Below, piece by piece: positions 1-5,021 of a DNA stretch of 5,021 nt. Under the pieces are notes generated by a model. It worked only from the letters and a program-made list of their open reading frames with translations. It made no database searches and was not told where the DNA came from. Location of the stretch: the NCBI GenBank assembly GCA_021818125.1, contig JAKAFG010000157.1, positions 1 through 5,021 of the forward strand, in the 5' to 3' direction. This stretch comes from Pseudomonadota bacterium (lineage in GTDB: Bacteria > Pseudomonadota > Gammaproteobacteria > Acidithiobacillales > Acidithiobacillaceae). Both the position numbers and the translations under genes were made by a program. Every line of letters starts with the position of its first letter. Positions within the stretch are counted from its first letter, which is position 1.

Positions 1-1
1 C

Positions 2-88
2 ACCTTATGCAAGCAAGGCATCGACCTGTTGCAGGCCCTGGCCCCATCTTTTCAGTCAACCCGCGATGGGGTAGCGATACCCCTGTGA
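2..88 (+). CDS. Possible C-terminal tail of an unidentified protein (partial)
   Basis: The second forward frame is open from the window edge to a TGA at 86-88, giving 28 residues that begin TLCKQGIDLLQALAP and end GVAIPL. The composition is protein-like, with an amphipathic helix followed by a short polar tail. The first forward frame is also open, to a TGA at 124-126, but reads less like protein. No family can be assigned from so short a piece. It would lie on the same strand as the 179-523 gene, 90 bp upstream of it. Chance openness over 28 codons is quite possible, so this call is tentative. Confidence 0.33.
   Translation, partial: TLCKQGIDLLQALAPSFQSTRDGVAIPL
68..83 (+). terminator. Perfect 6-bp hairpin with GCGA loop, possible weak terminator
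   Basis: GGGGTA (68-73) and TACCCC (78-83) are perfectly complementary around the loop GCGA, which fits the stable GNRA tetraloop pattern. The nearest T-rich stretch (TTATTTT, 97-103) starts about 13 bases downstream, too far for a classical Rho-independent terminator. The hairpin lies just before the TGA at 86-88 of the putative upstream gene. It may attenuate read-through or protect a 3' end, but its role is inferred. Confidence 0.3.
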
Positions 89-178
89 ATAGTTGCTTAT
101 TTTCAACGTGTCGCCGAAGCGTGTGATGTTTTCCCTCAACGACGGCATGACCCGCTCTCTCTCATCCTGGAGTCCACC

Positions 179-523
179 ATGACCTATCAAGAACTTATAG
201 AATTTCTCAACCAGCATTTGGGATACCCTTTCCTGCAGGATATGACCCCGGATGCGGCGCTGAGGGCCGCACAGCAAGGCAGGCTCAACGATGCGCTGAC
301 CTCTGAGGTGCTGACCGCCCTCTATCTGGGCAACCAGTGTAACGCCGCTAGTGCCCCCGTGGATCGTGCGCACAGCTTTGATGGCCTTGCCGACCTGCGT
401 CTGCGCAGCCAGGCCGACGACTCAGACCCCACCATCTTCCGCAAAGTGCTCAAACTCTCACAGGAGATCGACAATGCATTTGATCAGGAATTGATTCGCC
501 AGCGTAACGAGAATGCCTCCTGA
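179..523 (+). CDS. Hypothetical protein, 114 residues, acidic and soluble
   Basis: The ATG start is supported by a TGGAG ribosome binding site at 168-172, six bases upstream. I do not recognise the family. The protein has no signal peptide or membrane segment and is predicted by eye to be mostly helical. An N-terminal helix (MTYQELIEFLNQHLGY) leads to an aromatic/proline turn. An Ala/Leu-rich helical region follows (about residues 25-50), then a polar, Asp-rich middle (about 60-85, including RSQADDSDP), and a charged C-terminal helix (FRKVLKLSQEIDNAFDQELIRQR). The charged ends and lack of hydrophobic spans suggest a cytosolic, possibly protein-binding, small protein. It converges on the GGDEF relic, whose stop lies 29 bp beyond its own. 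The ribosome binding site and coherent composition make it likely to be real; its function is unknown. Confidence 0.72.
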   Translation: MTYQELIEFLNQHLGYPFLQDMTPDAALRAAQQGRLNDALTSEVLTALYLGNQCNAASAPVDRAHSFDGLADLRLRSQADDSDPTIFRKVLKLSQEIDNAFDQELIRQRNENAS

Positions 524-552
524 ACATCTTTTTTCAGAGCAGGCAGACGGGT

Positions 553-792
553 TCAGCCCGCCGCTGTCTGATCGGGGTTGGTGATATCCCGATGGTTGAC
601 CCAGAAACGTGCCCGGGTTTTTTTGGAGCGTTTTGCCACATAGAGGGCTTCATCCGCGTAGCGCAATAGCACATCGGGCTGTTCTTGTTCACTTGGGAAA
701 AGGGCAAGTCCAGCGCTACAGCCTACAGACGCGCTCACCCCATCCCCCAAGGCAACAGGTGTCTCGACAGCAGTGCGGAGCCACGGGCGAAC
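553..792 (-). pseudogene. Truncated GGDEF (diguanylate cyclase) domain, C-terminal part only
   Basis: An open stretch after an in-frame TGA (793-795) encodes about 79 residues that read as the last part of a GGDEF domain. It contains LRTAVETPV, then SVGCSAGLALFP (matching the family's S-x-G-I-A-x-F-P strand), then LLRYADEALYVAKRSKKTRARFW (matching the conserved A-D-x-A-L-Y-x-A-K helix and final strand). Intact GGDEF domains make cyclic di-GMP from two GTP and span about 160-170 residues. The nucleotide-binding half, the GG(D/E)EF signature and the inhibitory RxxD site are all missing here, so the fragment cannot be catalytic. The only start codons in the frame are weak (a TTG at 750) and have no good ribosome binding site. 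The clean end and lack of internal stops suggest fairly recent decay. It is most simply a gene remnant; expression as a small protein is unlikely. Confidence 0.8.
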
Positions 793-819
793 TCACCGAA
801 AAAGGAAATGCGCAATTGA

Positions 820-987
820 TCATGAGCGGATTTCCTGCGAAAGATTCTCCATCCGCAGCATAGTTCCGCTGGGCAACAGTTCGAGATCAACCGAAAGCTG
901 CGCCATTTGATGGACTGCTTTGGCAATATTGCGACACCGCTGGTGATATTCCCGCAACCGTTCAACAAGCAAGGGCAATTTCGTCAT
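820..987 (-). CDS. Small ORF, 55 residues, helical; perhaps the N-terminus of the broken GGDEF gene
   Basis: The ATG at 985-987 is preceded by a purine-rich AGGATGGGG (993-1001) at a workable spacing, and the frame runs 55 codons to a TGA at 820-822. The product begins MTKLPLLVERLREYHQRC and is rich in Leu, Arg, Glu and Gln, consistent with a helical, coiled-coil-like segment (about residues 5-35). It has no membrane span. The frame is the same as that of the GGDEF relic downstream, with only two TGA codons (820-822, 793-795) and about 25 bases between them. Two readings fit. It could be a genuine small protein, or the N-terminal helix of a diguanylate cyclase whose middle was lost by deletion. 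Short helical segments often precede GGDEF domains, which favours the second. The match to a functional start signal is good, so a peptide is probably made if the region is transcribed. Confidence 0.5.
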   Translation of the reverse strand: MTKLPLLVERLREYHQRCRNIAKAVHQMAQLSVDLELLPSGTMLRMENLSQEIRS

Positions 988-1117
988 CGTATCCCCATCC
1001 TATAGCGGAACTATCCAGCACCGTGCTCCATCGCCCACACCTAGCGCACCGTTATAATATAAATAGGCATCACTACAACGCAGTCCGTTTTAAGCGAAGA
1101 AGCGCAAAATGCCGCGT
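988..1117. other. Intergenic spacer between lptG and the 55-codon ORF
   Basis: This 130-bp stretch separates the lptG stop from the start of the small ORF on the same strand. It holds the candidate promoter and the ribosome binding site described separately. Just past the lptG stop there is an imperfect fold (TTTTGCG pairing with CGCTTAAAA across a bulge), but no GC-rich stem followed by a T-run. I therefore see no convincing Rho-independent terminator for the lptFG operon. Confidence 0.6.
1051..1078 (-). promoter_or_regulatory. Candidate sigma70-type promoter upstream of the 55-codon ORF
   Basis: Reading the minus strand, TTGTAG (1078-1073) and TATAAC (1056-1051) are separated by 16 bases. 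The -10 box matches 5 of 6 consensus positions and the -35 box only 3 of 6. It lies in a locally AT-rich patch between the end of lptG and the ORF start at 987, with about 63 bases from -10 box to start codon. A TATAAT also occurs on the plus strand at 1053-1058, but no plus-strand gene follows, so the minus-strand reading is preferred. This is motif reading only. Confidence 0.35.
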
Positions 1118-2191
1118 TCAGTTGAAACGATGCAAAAGCCCGGCAATAGCTGCAAAGAGCGCAATAGGTAAGAAAGTAGCGGCTAAAGGGGGTATTCCAC
1201 CTGAGACACTGATATATCCCGACATCTCCGTGAGGAAATGGAATCCCAGCCCCAACACCAGCCCCGCCATAATCCGCGCGGCCAGACCACCGCCGCGCGG
1301 ATTGCGCGTCACAAAAGGTACCGCCAGCAAAATCATCACCAGGCCCACCCACGGATAACTCACCCTGCGCCAGAAGGCGAGGGCGACGCGGTTCATATTC
1401 AGCGCGCCGCTCTGCAAAGCCTGGTAACTTTGCCACAGGGCAGGCAGCGTCATGGTGCGCGTCGGATGAGCAAAACTACGCAAAGTGGCCGGATGCAGCG
1501 CCACTGACCACGGCATCTCCGCAACACGTGTCACCCGTATCTGATCGGGCGTAATTTCGAAAAGCTGGACATTGTGCAAGCTCCAGTGCCCCTCTTTGAA
1601 TGCCGCCTCGCTGGCCGTTGTTATGGCGTCCACTCCCACCATACCCTGGCGTATCCGCGCGATATGCATATCCTGCAAAATCTTCCCGCCATCTCCCACC
1701 GCGCCGATCTGGATAATCTGTGCACCATAGCGCAACCATAGTCCTTGCGACCCCATATTATGGAGGCGGGTCCCCGGCTCATCGGTATTGGCCCACATGG
1801 CCTCGGCGGCGGGTGCGGTGACCGGTATCACCCATTCTCCCAAAGCAAACATAAGGCCAGCACCGAACAGTCCGACCAGCAGGAGCGGCTGCTCCAGACG
1901 CCAGACCGACCACCCCGACATGCGTAAAGCGATCACCTCAGAATATCCACTCAGGATACTCACCCAGACCAGCGCACCGAGCAGTAACGCCAGTGGAATC
2001 ACATCATAAGCTACATCGGGCAACTGCAGAGCGGCGTAGGAAAGCAGCCGCGTCATAGACCAGACTCCATGCCCGGGTCCGGAGGATTTGGCGACAAGTT
2101 GGGCGATATAAACCAGCGCCAGAAGCATAACCAACACCAGGCTGCTATAGAGCAGCATGCCACGAAACAGCAACCGGTCTGCGCGTTTCAT
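1118..2191 (-). CDS. lptG: LptG, inner-membrane subunit of the LPS export ABC transporter
   Basis: This is a 357-residue YjgP/YjgQ-family permease (E. coli LptG is about 360). With LptF and the ATPase LptB it forms LptB2FG, which extracts lipopolysaccharide from the inner membrane and passes it to the LptC/LptA bridge. By eye there are six membrane segments (about 13-33, 59-80, 101-123, 278-296, 303-323, 333-354) flanking a periplasmic beta-rich domain (about 125-270). The coupling helix that docks on LptB is visible after the second segment as YSEVIALRMSG (83-93), with the conserved Glu at 85. NPRGGG (297-302) precedes the fifth segment. The ATG at 2189-2191 was chosen because it gives the normal N-terminus (MKRADRLLFRGMLLY) and overlaps the lptF stop as ATGA; the frame continues upstream only as an lptF shadow. 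The ribosome binding site is weak (a GGGG about 13 bases upstream), so translation is probably coupled to lptF. No broken or missing key residue was seen. Confidence 0.95.
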   Translation of the reverse strand: MKRADRLLFRGMLLYSSLVLVMLLALVYIAQLVAKSSGPGHGVWSMTRLLSYAALQLPDVAYDVIPLALLLGALVWVSILSGYSEVIALRMSGWSVWRLEQPLLLVGLFGAGLMFALGEWVIPVTAPAAEAMWANTDEPGTRLHNMGSQGLWLRYGAQIIQIGAVGDGGKILQDMHIARIRQGMVGVDAITTASEAAFKEGHWSLHNVQLFEITPDQIRVTRVAEMPWSVALHPATLRSFAHPTRTMTLPALWQSYQALQSGALNMNRVALAFWRRVSYPWVGLVMILLAVPFVTRNPRGGGLAARIMAGLVLGLGFHFLTEMSGYISVSGGIPPLAATFLPIALFAAIAGLLHRFN

Positions 2192-3309
2192 GACGCGCGC
2201 CGCCCCGACCAGGCGGGTAAAATCGGCAGATCGCGACTGCGCCTGAAAAAAGTGTACGCGGCCACCACCAAAATCAGCAGGAGCACCCAAAATAATCCGG
2301 GGAAAACCGACATCTTGCCACTCATCATGTGCTCTTTGAGATAAATAACGATGTTATTGATAGCCAGCAAAAACAGGATGCCTACCAACATGCCTGCCGC
2401 CCGTCCACCACCCCGGGGCTCGCTGTAGGCCAGAGGGACAGCCAGCAAAGCCAATAGAGGCAGCGCCAGCGGCCAGAGCAGACGCCACTCCAGTTCGGTT
2501 ACGGCGAAGCGCATCTCGGTGCCGTGCAGGTAACGCCCAAGCTGAGACAGAGACACGCTACCCCAGTTGATGCCGCCCGGCTGGGCAGCGCTAGTGGCCG
2601 GGCTACCCAGCAACACCCGATAGCGCGCAAAGGAAAGGACTTTGAACCCGTTTTGCCCGGGCCGTCCCAGATAACGTTGACCATCCACCAGCACCAGAGT
2701 CAGGGCGCCATCCTGACGGGGTTTGATCTCCCCGTAAGTCGCCGTCGCCAAATCCAGTTGATCACCCTGGGCAATGGACAAAAAGATCTCGCGGAAGCGG
2801 CGACTGTTTTTACCCACGGGTTGCCCCACATAAATCACCCGACCGCCGGGTAAATTCGTGAAACTGCCGGGCTGCAGCATAGCCTCCGCCGCGGCATTGG
2901 CCAGGCGCACAGATTCGGACTGTAACTGGCGCTGCGCACCGGGCGCCCAGGAAAGAGACAACATCAATTCCAGGCAAAAGACGCCTGCCGCAACCGCCGC
3001 AACAGACGGCAGAAGTCCCGACAGCCCGGTGCCTGTACTGCGAATGGCCACCATCTCATTGGAACGGTAGAGGTTGCTGAACACCAGATAAACCGCGAAG
3101 AAAAAGGCCAGAGGCAATACCATGACCAACAGCGTAGGTACTGCCAGACCCAGCAATTGCAGTACAATCGATAACGGCAACTGCCCGGAAGCGACTTGTC
3201 TCAACAATTGGGTCATCTGGCCGATAGCCAGGATGGCAAGCACCACCAGACAGGTCAGCAGAAAAGAGGTCGTGATATTCCGCACGAGCTGCATACGGAT
3301 GCGCGTCAA
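2188..3309 (-). CDS. lptF: LptF, inner-membrane subunit of the LPS export ABC transporter
   Basis: This 373-residue YjgP/YjgQ-family permease partners LptG in LptB2FG (E. coli LptF is 366). Six membrane segments are visible (about 12-32, 52-78, 100-120, 276-296, 302-324, 335-355), with a periplasmic beta-jellyroll domain between the third and fourth (about 122-270). The coupling helix SNEMVAIRSTG (83-93) carries the conserved Glu (85) expected to contact LptB. EPRGGG (297-302) matches the same element in LptG. The start is a TTG at 3307-3309: an in-frame TAA (3328-3330) excludes longer forms, and AGGGG (3318-3322) lies eight bases upstream. The alternative ATG (3292-3294) has no ribosome binding site. 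The stop overlaps the lptG start by four bases. After the last membrane segment there is an 18-residue basic tail (RRSRDLPILPAWSGRRAS), cytoplasmic in the usual topology. The family call is firm; assignment as F rather than G rests on gene order. Confidence 0.94.
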   Translation of the reverse strand: MTRIRMQLVRNITTSFLLTCLVVLAILAIGQMTQLLRQVASGQLPLSIVLQLLGLAVPTLLVMVLPLAFFFAVYLVFSNLYRSNEMVAIRSTGTGLSGLLPSVAAVAAGVFCLELMLSLSWAPGAQRQLQSESVRLANAAAEAMLQPGSFTNLPGGRVIYVGQPVGKNSRRFREIFLSIAQGDQLDLATATYGEIKPRQDGALTLVLVDGQRYLGRPGQNGFKVLSFARYRVLLGSPATSAAQPGGINWGSVSLSQLGRYLHGTEMRFAVTELEWRLLWPLALPLLALLAVPLAYSEPRGGGRAAGMLVGILFLLAINNIVIYLKEHMMSGKMSVFPGLFWVLLLILVVAAYTFFRRSRDLPILPAWSGRRAS

Positions 3310-3317
3310 GCGGGCAA

Positions 3318-3322
3318 CCCCT
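3318..3322 (-). promoter_or_regulatory. Ribosome binding site that decides the TTG start of lptF
   Basis: The minus strand reads AGGGG here, eight bases before the TTG at 3307-3309. The next in-frame candidate (ATG, 3292-3294) has no comparable purine tract, so this site supports the TTG as the real start. Confidence 0.6.
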
Positions 3323-3340
3323 GAGGATTACTCGCAAGAC

Positions 3341-3370
3341 TTGATTCCCGGTGCCCCTGGGGCTTATTTT
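3341..3370 (+). promoter_or_regulatory. pepA: Candidate sigma70-type promoter for pepA
   Basis: TTGATT (3341-3346) and TATTTT (3365-3370) each match 4 of 6 consensus positions and are 18 bases apart. This would leave a leader of about 45-50 bases before the GTG start. The spacer contains the dyad GCCCC-T-GGGGC (3353-3363). A second possible -35 box, TTGACG (3377-3382), has no good -10 partner. I found no clear lptF promoter on the opposite strand of the same spacer. Prediction by motif only. Confidence 0.35.
3353..3363. repeat. Short perfect dyad GCCCC-T-GGGGC in the lptF-pepA spacer
   Basis: Five bases repeat inverted around a single T. The arms are too close for an RNA hairpin, so if it matters it is more likely a protein-binding dyad. 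It lies between the candidate -35 and -10 boxes of pepA, where a bound protein would block initiation. An 11-bp dyad can arise by chance in GC-rich DNA. Confidence 0.3.
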
Positions 3371-3377
3371 CCATCTT

Positions 3378-3385
3378 TGACGTCA
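3378..3385. repeat. 8-bp palindrome TGACGTCA in the lptF-pepA spacer
   Basis: This is a perfect self-complementary octamer, just downstream of the candidate pepA -10 box and 40 bases before the start codon. It could be a regulator half-site pair, but no second copy was seen in the spacer and no regulator can be named. Listed because it is one of two dyads within 33 bases in a divergent promoter region. Confidence 0.25.
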
Positions 3386-3412
3386 TCTCGAATTCCTCGC
3401 TTACAGATTATC

Positions 3413-3417
3413 AGGAG
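3413..3417 (+). promoter_or_regulatory. pepA: Ribosome binding site that decides the GTG start of pepA
   Basis: AGGAG lies seven bases before the GTG at 3425-3427. The reading frame stays open some 300 bases further upstream, across the divergent spacer and the start of lptF, so this site is the main reason to place the start here. Confidence 0.75.
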
Positions 3418-3424
3418 AACCGCC

Positions 3425-4927
3425 GTGGAGATAGCCGTACAGTGCCAGAACCCAACCGCCGACAACAATGACTGTGTGGTCGTCGGAGTGTATGAAGGCG
3501 GCACGCTGAGCCCCGCCGCCACGCTGATTGATCTGGCCAGTGGCGGCGCCCTCCAGGCCCTCCTCGATACCGGAGATTTTAGCGGCGCCTGTGGCGAGAC
3601 GCAGATGCTCTATCAGGTTCCGAAAATTGCCGCTGCACGGGTGCTTGTCCTGGGCCTCGGTACCCATGGCAAGGTCAAGGATAGTCAGTTTCGCAAAGCC
3701 GCACTCGCCGCCGCACTCGCTTTGCAGAATGCCCGCATCAGCCGCGTCAGCTTACACCTGCTGGACACCCCTGTGGTCCGCCGTTCCGCATCTGCGCTCG
3801 CAAAAATTCTGGTTCAAGCGATGGCGGAAGTCGATTATCACTTTGACCAGCATAAAAAGCCTGCAGACAAGCCGCAACGGGCCTTTGGCACCATGCAACT
3901 CATCGTTTCCGAAGGCAACATTGCCGAACTGGCAGAAGTTCAGCGTGCCGCAGCAGAAGCCCATGCGACGGCGCGGGCCGTCGCATGGGCCAAGGATCTG
4001 GCCAACGAGCCGGGAAATGTCTGTACCCCTGTCTGGCTCGCCGGGCAAGCGGAGGCCATGGCCCAGCGCCTGGGCATCAAAAGCACCATCCTCGGTCCGG
4101 ACGCCATGGAAGCCCTGGGAATGCATTTGCTCCTCGGCGTCGCCAATGGATCCCGACAGCCGCCCCGGCTGATCATTCTTGAATATTGGGGTGGCGCCGA
4201 GGATCAGGCACCTATCGTGCTGGTCGGTAAGGGTCTCACCTTTGACGCGGGCGGAATCTCCCTGAAGCCCGCTGACAAGATGGATGAGATGAAATATGAC
4301 ATGTGCGGCGGGGCTTCAGCCTTGGCGGCTATTCAGGCGGCGGCGGAACTTAAACTCCCGCTGAACGTTATTACCGTGGTGCCCGCATCAGAGAATCTGC
4401 CCGACGGGCAAGCCACCAAGCCCGGTGACATCCATAAGAGCATGAAAGGCCTGAGCGTGGAGATTGTGAACACCGATGCCGAGGGACGGCTGATCCTCGC
4501 GGATGCCTTGACCTATGTTGAGCGCTTCGAACCCGACGTAGTGATCGATATCGCCACCCTTACCGGCGCCTGCGTCATCGCTCTGGGGCACCAGACTGCG
4601 GCCGTGCTCGGCAATCATGAAGGACTCGTCCATGAGCTGATGGCTGCGGGCAAGGAAAACATGGATCGGGCTTGGGAACTGCCGCTCTTCGACGAATACC
4701 AGGAGCAATTGAAGAGCCCCTTCGCGGACCTCTCCAACGTCGGTGGTCGGCCAGCAGGGACCATCACCGCCGCCTGCTTTCTCTCGCGCTTCACCGAAAA
4801 CTATCCTTGGGCGCACCTTGATATTGCCGGGGTGGCGTGGAAGAGCGGCGAGAACAAAGGTGCGACGGGCCGCCCGGTGCCGTTGTTGGTAGAGTATTTG
4901 CTGCGACGGGCGCGGCAGGTGGCCTGA
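3425..4927 (+). CDS. pepA: PepA, cytosolic leucyl aminopeptidase (M17 family)
   Basis: This 500-residue protein (E. coli PepA is 503) removes N-terminal residues, preferably Leu, from peptides, using two metal ions in a hexameric enzyme. It has an N-terminal macro-like domain (about 1-165) and a C-terminal catalytic domain (about 180-500). The metal ligands are all visible: Lys269 (VGKG) and Asp274 (FDAGG), Asp292 (KYDMCGG), and Asp351 and Glu353 within the M17 signature NTDAEGRL (349-356). The catalytic Lys281 (ISLKP) and Arg355 are also present. The numbering runs one behind E. coli throughout. The start is a GTG with AGGAG seven bases upstream; the first internal ATG (residue 61) would remove part of the N-terminal domain. 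E. coli PepA also binds DNA in Xer recombination and carAB control; whether this one does cannot be judged here. It is divergent from lptFG, and holC follows after 12 bp, probably in the same transcript. Confidence 0.97.
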   Translation: MEIAVQCQNPTADNNDCVVVGVYEGGTLSPAATLIDLASGGALQALLDTGDFSGACGETQMLYQVPKIAAARVLVLGLGTHGKVKDSQFRKAALAAALALQNARISRVSLHLLDTPVVRRSASALAKILVQAMAEVDYHFDQHKKPADKPQRAFGTMQLIVSEGNIAELAEVQRAAAEAHATARAVAWAKDLANEPGNVCTPVWLAGQAEAMAQRLGIKSTILGPDAMEALGMHLLLGVANGSRQPPRLIILEYWGGAEDQAPIVLVGKGLTFDAGGISLKPADKMDEMKYDMCGGASALAAIQAAAELKLPLNVITVVPASENLPDGQATKPGDIHKSMKGLSVEIVNTDAEGRLILADALTYVERFEPDVVIDIATLTGACVIALGHQTAAVLGNHEGLVHELMAAGKENMDRAWELPLFDEYQEQLKSPFADLSNVGGRPAGTITAACFLSRFTENYPWAHLDIAGVAWKSGENKGATGRPVPLLVEYLLRRARQVA

Positions 4928-4939
4928 GAGGACCACAGC

Positions 4940-5021
4940 TTGCCCATCGCCTCGTTCTATGCGTTGCCGCCGACCTTGCTCACCTTGCACGAGCAGCAGC
5001 GCGGTATATGCCGGGTGATTG
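4940..5021 (+). CDS. holC: Likely HolC, DNA polymerase III chi subunit (5' part)
   Basis: Only 27 codons fall inside the window. They start with a TTG (4940-4942) that has AGAGGA (4927-4932) seven bases upstream. The peptide begins MPIASFYALPPTLLT and continues with EQQRGICRVI. Chi subunits typically open with a short strand ending in FY-x-L and then a helix carrying a C-R-L-I-like segment, which this resembles. The position supports it: pepA-holC(-valS) is a conserved order in many gammaproteobacteria. Chi links the clamp loader to single-strand-binding protein through psi (HolD). The 12-bp gap, with the ribosome binding site overlapping the pepA stop, suggests co-translation with pepA. The call rests on a short peptide plus gene order. 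Confidence 0.72.
   Translation, partial: MPIASFYALPPTLLTLHEQQRGICRVI

Noticed and set aside
529..570. T-run (529-534) plus nearby inverted repeat CAGAC/GTCTG with CGGG/CCCG (544-570) as a terminator
   Set aside because: On the plus strand the T-run comes before the stem, and on the minus strand the stem is followed by A rather than T. The stem also has a six-base bulge. It does not fit a terminator in either direction.
793..822. In-frame TGA codons read as selenocysteine
   Set aside because: There are two TGAs 24 bases apart, no selenoprotein family match, and the missing domain half points to deletion rather than recoding.
609..863. Plus-strand open frame opposite the GGDEF relic
   Set aside because: Low-complexity, Pro/His/Arg/Gln-rich product with no start signals; the opposite strand has a recognisable domain.
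2192..2290. Longer N-terminus for LptG
   Set aside because: The extra 33 residues are the lptF 3' end read in another frame. The ATG at 2191 gives the typical LptG N-terminus and the ATGA overlap.
1023..2344. Several plus-strand open frames opposite lptG and lptF
   Set aside because: They are antisense shadows in GC-rich coding DNA: rich in Arg, Pro, His and Gln, with no domains and no ribosome binding sites.
3122..3424. Open frame extending PepA by 101 residues upstream
   Set aside because: It crosses the divergent spacer and the start of lptF, has no family resemblance, and the AGGAG-GTG at 3413-3427 gives the normal M17 length.
3528..4990. Alternate-frame and minus-strand open frames over pepA
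   Set aside because: The pepA frame holds every catalytic motif over its full length, so the overlapping frames are shadows without independent support.
1..5021. CRISPR array, tRNA, rRNA, insertion sequence or attachment site
   Set aside because: No regularly spaced repeats, cloverleaf-like segments, transposase motifs or terminal inverted repeats were seen on reading both strands.

Overview
The window looks like chromosomal DNA of a moderately GC-rich Gram-negative proteobacterium. The evidence is an LPS-export gene pair (lptF-lptG) running divergently from pepA, which is followed closely by what appears to be holC. This arrangement is known from many gammaproteobacteria. Protein character and base composition would fit an Acidithiobacillus-like lineage, but that placement is an impression from reading, not a database result.

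Layout. Bases 1-88 may hold the last 28 codons of a gene entering from the left, with a perfect 6-bp hairpin (68-83) near its stop. A 114-residue protein I do not recognise is encoded on the plus strand (179-523). It converges on a minus-strand relic (553-792) that keeps only the C-terminal part of a GGDEF (diguanylate cyclase) domain. Just upstream of the relic, in the same frame but separated by two TGA codons, is a 55-codon ORF with its own ribosome binding site (820-987). An AT-rich stretch at 1051-1078 could be its promoter. The block 2188-3309 / 1118-2191 (minus) encodes LptF and LptG, the two membrane subunits of the LptB2FG lipopolysaccharide extractor, coupled by an ATGA overlap. A 115-bp divergent spacer with candidate pepA promoter elements and two short palindromes separates lptF from pepA (3425-4927, plus), a full-length M17 leucyl aminopeptidase with all metal ligands present. 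The window ends in the first 27 codons of a likely holC (DNA polymerase III chi subunit).

Function. LptF and LptG together form the inner-membrane gate for LPS transport to the outer membrane. PepA is a cytosolic aminopeptidase that in some bacteria also binds DNA. HolC belongs to the replisome clamp-loader assembly. The three are neighbours by conserved gene order rather than by a shared pathway. The right two thirds is ordinary housekeeping DNA. The left 1.1 kb is the accessory part, with an orphan gene and a decayed signalling gene. I found no convincing sign of a new system, mobile element, CRISPR array, tRNA or rRNA.
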